From NCBI GenBank assembly GCA_905202055.1, contig CAJKQK010000075.1, positions 1 to 9,549 on the forward strand: a stretch of 9,549 nucleotides of DNA, in the 5' to 3' direction. Numbering within the stretch: the first letter of the stretch is position 1; the number at the start of each line of letters is the position of its first letter. This DNA comes from an uncultured Oxalobacter sp. GTDB lineage: Bacteria > Pseudomonadota > Gammaproteobacteria > Burkholderiales > Burkholderiaceae_D. The position numbers and the translations under genes were made by a program. Below the pieces are notes generated by a model that saw only the letters and a program-made list of their open reading frames with translations, did not search any database and was not told the DNA's origin. This document shows positions 6,957-9,549 of the stretch, in pieces.

Positions 6957-7244
6957 TCCGGGGACAATTCAGGTTACCGTTTCACCGGAAAAACGGCCAC
7001 CCAGACCCGGAATATTGCTTGCCGGCATACGTCAGTGACATCCCCGTCTTTTCTTCTGCAAGACAGATCTGGACTATCGGCACACAAGGTGAATACCGCC
7101 TGAAAACAGCAGCCTTCGAACGGTTCTTTAGGCGTGATTATTCAAAAAGACCGTCTTGGTATTGGCTTTGACGCCGCTTGCCAGAAATCCGGCAATGAAA
7201 AATCGCGTGGTTTCATGCTGAAAATAAACCGGCAGTTTGACTGA
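6957..7244 (+). pseudogene. Decayed 3' end of an autotransporter beta-domain
   Basis: No single frame is open across this stretch, but three pieces in alternating frames read like the end of an outer-membrane beta-barrel. Piece 1 (about 6957-7022) reads SGDNSGYRFTGKTATQTRNI. Piece 2, in another frame (about 7037-7117), includes DIPVFSSARQIWTIGTQGEY. Piece 3, back in the first frame (about 7122-7241), reads GVIIQKDRLGIGFDAACQKS and ends RGFMLKINRQFD at a TGA (7242-7244). The last part shows the alternating polar/hydrophobic pattern and near-terminal Phe of classical autotransporter barrels, and a hairpin terminator follows 18 bases later. At least two frameshifts separate the pieces and nothing upstream resembles a passenger, so this looks like a remnant. 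The family assignment rests on pattern recognition alone. Confidence 0.5.
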
Positions 7245-7262
7245 TATACCGGTAACCGGAAA

Positions 7263-7293
7263 AATGAGCCGTTGAACATTCAAACGGCTCATT
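7263..7293. terminator. Terminator after the beta-domain remnant
   Basis: An 11-bp stem AATGAGCCGTT (7263-7273) / AACGGCTCATT (7283-7293) has a nine-base loop, followed by CTTTATTTT. It sits 18 bases past the TGA of the decayed barrel, which supports that a real transcript once ended here. A-residues on the left give it weak activity in the other direction. Confidence 0.75.
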
Positions 7294-7636
7294 CTTTATT
7301 TTCACACAGGAATGATTTTTCAAAAGAAAACTCCCGGCATTCAGGCAAAAAACATCCAATAACATATCGTTCAGGCAGAAAAGGTTTGCTTTACGCCGGA
7401 TCAATCAGGATGGAAACCATCAAAACAGGGGGATCCAGTCTCCCGGTACTGCTTATTGCGTTGCGTAAACAGTAAGCATCAGAAAGATTCCTGCAGGTTT
7501 TCACTGACATATCAGCCCGGGCGCATGTTTCCGATTTGTCGTGATGAGCGCATTTCCATCGTCTTGCAAGCCACCCCGACACTAAAACATTTCAGAAGAA
7601 ATATTGCCCGGTTCATATATGTTGCCTTGCAGAAAA
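7294..7636. other. Spacer with no recognised gene
   Basis: About 340 bases between the remnant's terminator and the autotransporter promoter. Open frames of 63-67 codons occur on both strands but lack ribosome sites and show no family features. I see nothing in it. Confidence 0.4.
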
Positions 7637-7665
7637 TTTACAAAAAGCTACAAATTTAATAATAT
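7637..7665 (+). promoter_or_regulatory. Sigma-70 promoter of the autotransporter gene
   Basis: TTTACA (7637-7642) and TAATAT (7660-7665) are exactly 17 bases apart in an AT-rich setting. The predicted start near 7672 gives a leader of about 130 bases before the ATG at 7804. This is among the best promoters in the window. Confidence 0.7.
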
Positions 7666-7765
7666 TTCTTGCTAACAGGAAATTAGTCGGCGTCAAGGAC
7701 TCGATTCTGTTGATTTATCCGGGTATCCCCACAAATGAATTTCGCCAGACCTTGAATTTTGACGT

Positions 7766-7799
7766 TTTTCCTGTCTTTCTCTTAAACAACTCAGGAAAA
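7766..7799 (+). promoter_or_regulatory. Leader hairpin covering the autotransporter ribosome site
   Basis: TTTTCCTG (7766-7773) is fully complementary to CAGGAAAA (7792-7799), with an 18-base loop. The right arm contains the AGGA Shine-Dalgarno core for the ATG at 7804. If the stem forms, ribosome access would be reduced, giving a possible translational or temperature switch. A role is inference. Confidence 0.45.
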
Positions 7800-7803
7800 T
7801 TCA

Positions 7804-8061
7804 ATGCGAAACCATCGCTCCTTTTATCCATTTTTTTTGGGGAGGGGTAATCCTTCTGCTCATAAAGGCAAAAAAGCCAACTCGCAATTTTTACTGAACA
7901 ATAGTAGAAAAACCGAAGCAGTCAATAGTACAGACCATCCTCACGACGTCTTTGACACATCACCAGTGAAACCCGGTGATACAGCTGCTTATATTCAGGA
8001 AATGGCGGAACCGCTGAAACCTGGGTCAAAGGTTCTTCCAGAACGGATGCAACATGGATAA
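7804..8061 (+). pseudogene. Frame-disrupted 5' end of the autotransporter gene
   Basis: The ATG at 7804 has AGGA seven to eight bases upstream and follows a good promoter, so it looks like the true translation start. Its frame begins MRNHRSFYPFF and runs 85 codons to a TAA at 8059-8061. That frame never connects to the long passenger frame, which is open from 7980. The 85-residue product lacks a hydrophobic signal core. A hydrophobic stretch, WGGVILLLIKAKK, lies in a different frame between the T8 tract (7831-7838) and the A6 tract (7870-7875). With T7 and A7 the reading would be MRNHRSFYPFF, this core, then ANSQFLLNNSRKTEAVNS. A further one-base change near 7990 would then join GDTAAYIQ to GNGGTAETWVKGS. 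Either the gene is decaying, is phase-variable, or the sequence has homopolymer errors. Confidence 0.6.
7831..7842 (+). repeat. T8-G4 homopolymer tract near the gene start
   Basis: Eight T residues (7831-7838) are followed directly by four G residues, and GGGG recurs at 7844-7847. The tract lies ten codons into the autotransporter frame. Tracts of this kind are prone to slipped-strand changes and to sequencing error; either would switch the frame. Confidence 0.6.
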
Positions 8062-9549
8062 TGGGTTCATTTACCAGTGCCAATCTGCCAAAAAACCCCG
8101 ATAACCTGAAAGCACTTGCCAACATGACGACATCCGACCTGCAGGATGTCACGGATAGCGAAGGCAATACACATGCCTATTCCGACGTCACATCGGGAAC
8201 AACCGTTAAATTGAAACTGGCCGAAGGAACAGCCGGTAACATCACTACATTCGCTACCAAAGCCTACGGCGGACGAAATGATATCGGCGGTGGTCTTGAC
8301 CTGACGAATTACGACAGGCACGCAGGTGATTCGCAAAACAATACCCTTGAGATCGAATTGTCAAAACATTCACAGCTTTATGCCAAATTGCTTTTCGGGG
8401 GACGTTCTGCCCAGCTGGAAGGCATCGATGAAAAAGTCCACGCCGGTTTTCTCACCAATAACAATCGTGTAATTATCAATGGCGGTGCCGACAATATCAC
8501 CCATACAGCATCGAGCGATGAATTCTTTACGTCAAAAGAAACACCGACACTTGTCACGAAAGGGATTTTCGGTGCCGAAGGGTACGAGGCCAGCAATAAT
8601 CTGGTCAGTGTCAACAATACCATTATCGCTGCCGGCATGAAAACGGCCCGCAAACTGGGGCTGGTAAGCGGCCGCGGCATGTATGATATGCGCATAGGCG
8701 AAAATTTGGTCGATGCCGATCAGACCGCCATCGCCAATAGCAATGTCGTCACGATCAGAAACAGCTACATCGGATACGCTCTTTCGGCATCTGACAACGA
8801 CTGGAATTCAGGCACATCCGACTGGGACAACGGATTTTCCATTTACGGCGGCTGGTCTACCGGAGAAGCCAAAAACAACATCGTGTCTGTAGAAGATTCC
8901 ATTATCAACGGCAATATCATCGGTGGACTGGAATTCCAGAATATCATCAAAAGCGACAAAGACCATTTGAGACAACTGAATGCCAATCTTGTGTCCCTGC
9001 ACAATGTGACACTGACCGGAAATTCTTCCATTTACGGCACAGCAACTGCAAACGGCGAATATCAGACCGGCGGCAACCTGCGTCTGGACGAAAGCAAAAC
9101 CCAGGCCGTCAACCGGAGAAGGGGAATTGCCTATCTGGCAGGCAAAAACGAAATGAATTCCGCCTATGTGCGTTACATTCACTTCGGTCAATACTATGAC
9201 AATGCCTATCTGGAAAATAATTATACAAACGACATCAATGTCACTCAGGATTACTATTTGAGTGAATTGAAAGCCGGGAACCAGCTGGAACAGACGGAAC
9301 GTTATCATTCCACTCCATTGGCTGGTGTCGTTTATACCAGCAATCCCGATTACAAACATTACGATAACGAAAAAATCCAGCTTGGCCAGCAAGTGGCCGG
9401 TTCCTTTCTCCTGAACCGCAGCGGCTTTCATTCCGATCTGTCGTCACAAGATTCAAACCAGTCTACAGAAACAAATGGGTCGCACAATTTCTGGGTTGCT
9501 GTCTATGCCAATCTGGCCGATACCGTTTCCGGCGACGGAACATCACTTG
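7980..9549 (+). CDS. Autotransporter passenger domain (broken 5' end, 3' end outside the window)
   Basis: This frame is open for 523 codons from 7980 to the window edge; the first in-frame ATG is at 8061 and lacks a ribosome site. The protein is rich in Asn, Ser, Thr and Gly, with no cysteine after the first few residues, as in secreted beta-helix passengers. Seen: GNGGTAETWVKGSSRTDATW at the beginning; then a recurrent strand motif N-x-[LIV]-V-[ST]-[VIL]: NNLVSVNNTII (from 8595), SNVVTIRNSYIG (from 8739), NNIVSVEDSIINGN (from 8874) and ANLVSLHNVTLTG (from 8982). These are about 110-145 bases apart, consistent with beta-helix turns. After about 9090 the repeats stop and the sequence becomes Tyr/Asn-rich (YIHFGQYYDNAYLENNYTND). 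The visible part contains no beta-barrel; that should lie past the window. It is a plausible surface protein or adhesin. The SGGT-type repeats usual for heptosyltransferase substrates are not seen here. Confidence 0.8.

Noticed and set aside
8808..9431. 207-codon minus-strand frame rich in Val and Ile
   Set aside because: It is antisense to the passenger gene; its hydrophobic look is the mirror of Asn/Asp-rich codons.
1..9549. CRISPR array, tRNA, rRNA or insertion sequence
   Set aside because: No regularly spaced repeats, no cloverleaf or rRNA-like sequence, and no transposase or flanking inverted repeats were seen.

Overview
The window reads as Gram-negative, probably a betaproteobacterium of the Burkholderiales. 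A gut Oxalobacter-type organism (Oxalobacteraceae) is my best guess, but that is inference from codon style, the signal peptides and the mix of a bacterial autotransporter heptosyltransferase with a large autotransporter. No marker gene fixes the taxon. Intergenic spaces are long and most genes are single units with their own promoter and hairpin terminator.

Left part (1-2300): the last codons of an unidentified gene; then a periplasmic histidine acid phosphatase close to AppA phytase (386-1606, +). It converges on a small NlpE-like outer-membrane lipoprotein (1672-2052, -) across a near-perfect bidirectional terminator.

Middle (2297-6507): an autotransporter O-heptosyltransferase with its four-cysteine 'iron finger' (2297-3553, -); a flavin reductase-like FMN protein (3959-4540, -); a short, Clostridium-style PurC SAICAR synthase (5039-5743, +); and a membrane-anchored protein of unknown function that starts at TTG (6001-6507, -). 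Strong terminators sit at 3886-3911, 5793-5825 and 5921-5973.

Right part (6508-9549): about 1.3 kb with no intact gene. It contains what looks like the decayed 3' end of an autotransporter beta-domain (about 6957-7244) followed by a terminator. A clear promoter then leads to the 5' part of a large autotransporter passenger that runs off the window. Its start is broken into different reading frames: a well-placed ATG with a ribosome binding site at 7804 opens one frame, while the long passenger frame is open only from 7980. A T8 tract and an A6 tract flank a hydrophobic, signal-like stretch that is encoded in a third frame.

The most interesting theme is protein glycosylation at the cell surface: a heptosyltransferase that acts on autotransporters lies in the same 7 kb as one large autotransporter with a frame-disrupted start and the remains of another. 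The visible passenger does not show the SGGT-type repeats usually glycosylated by this enzyme family, so the link between enzyme and substrate is a hypothesis.
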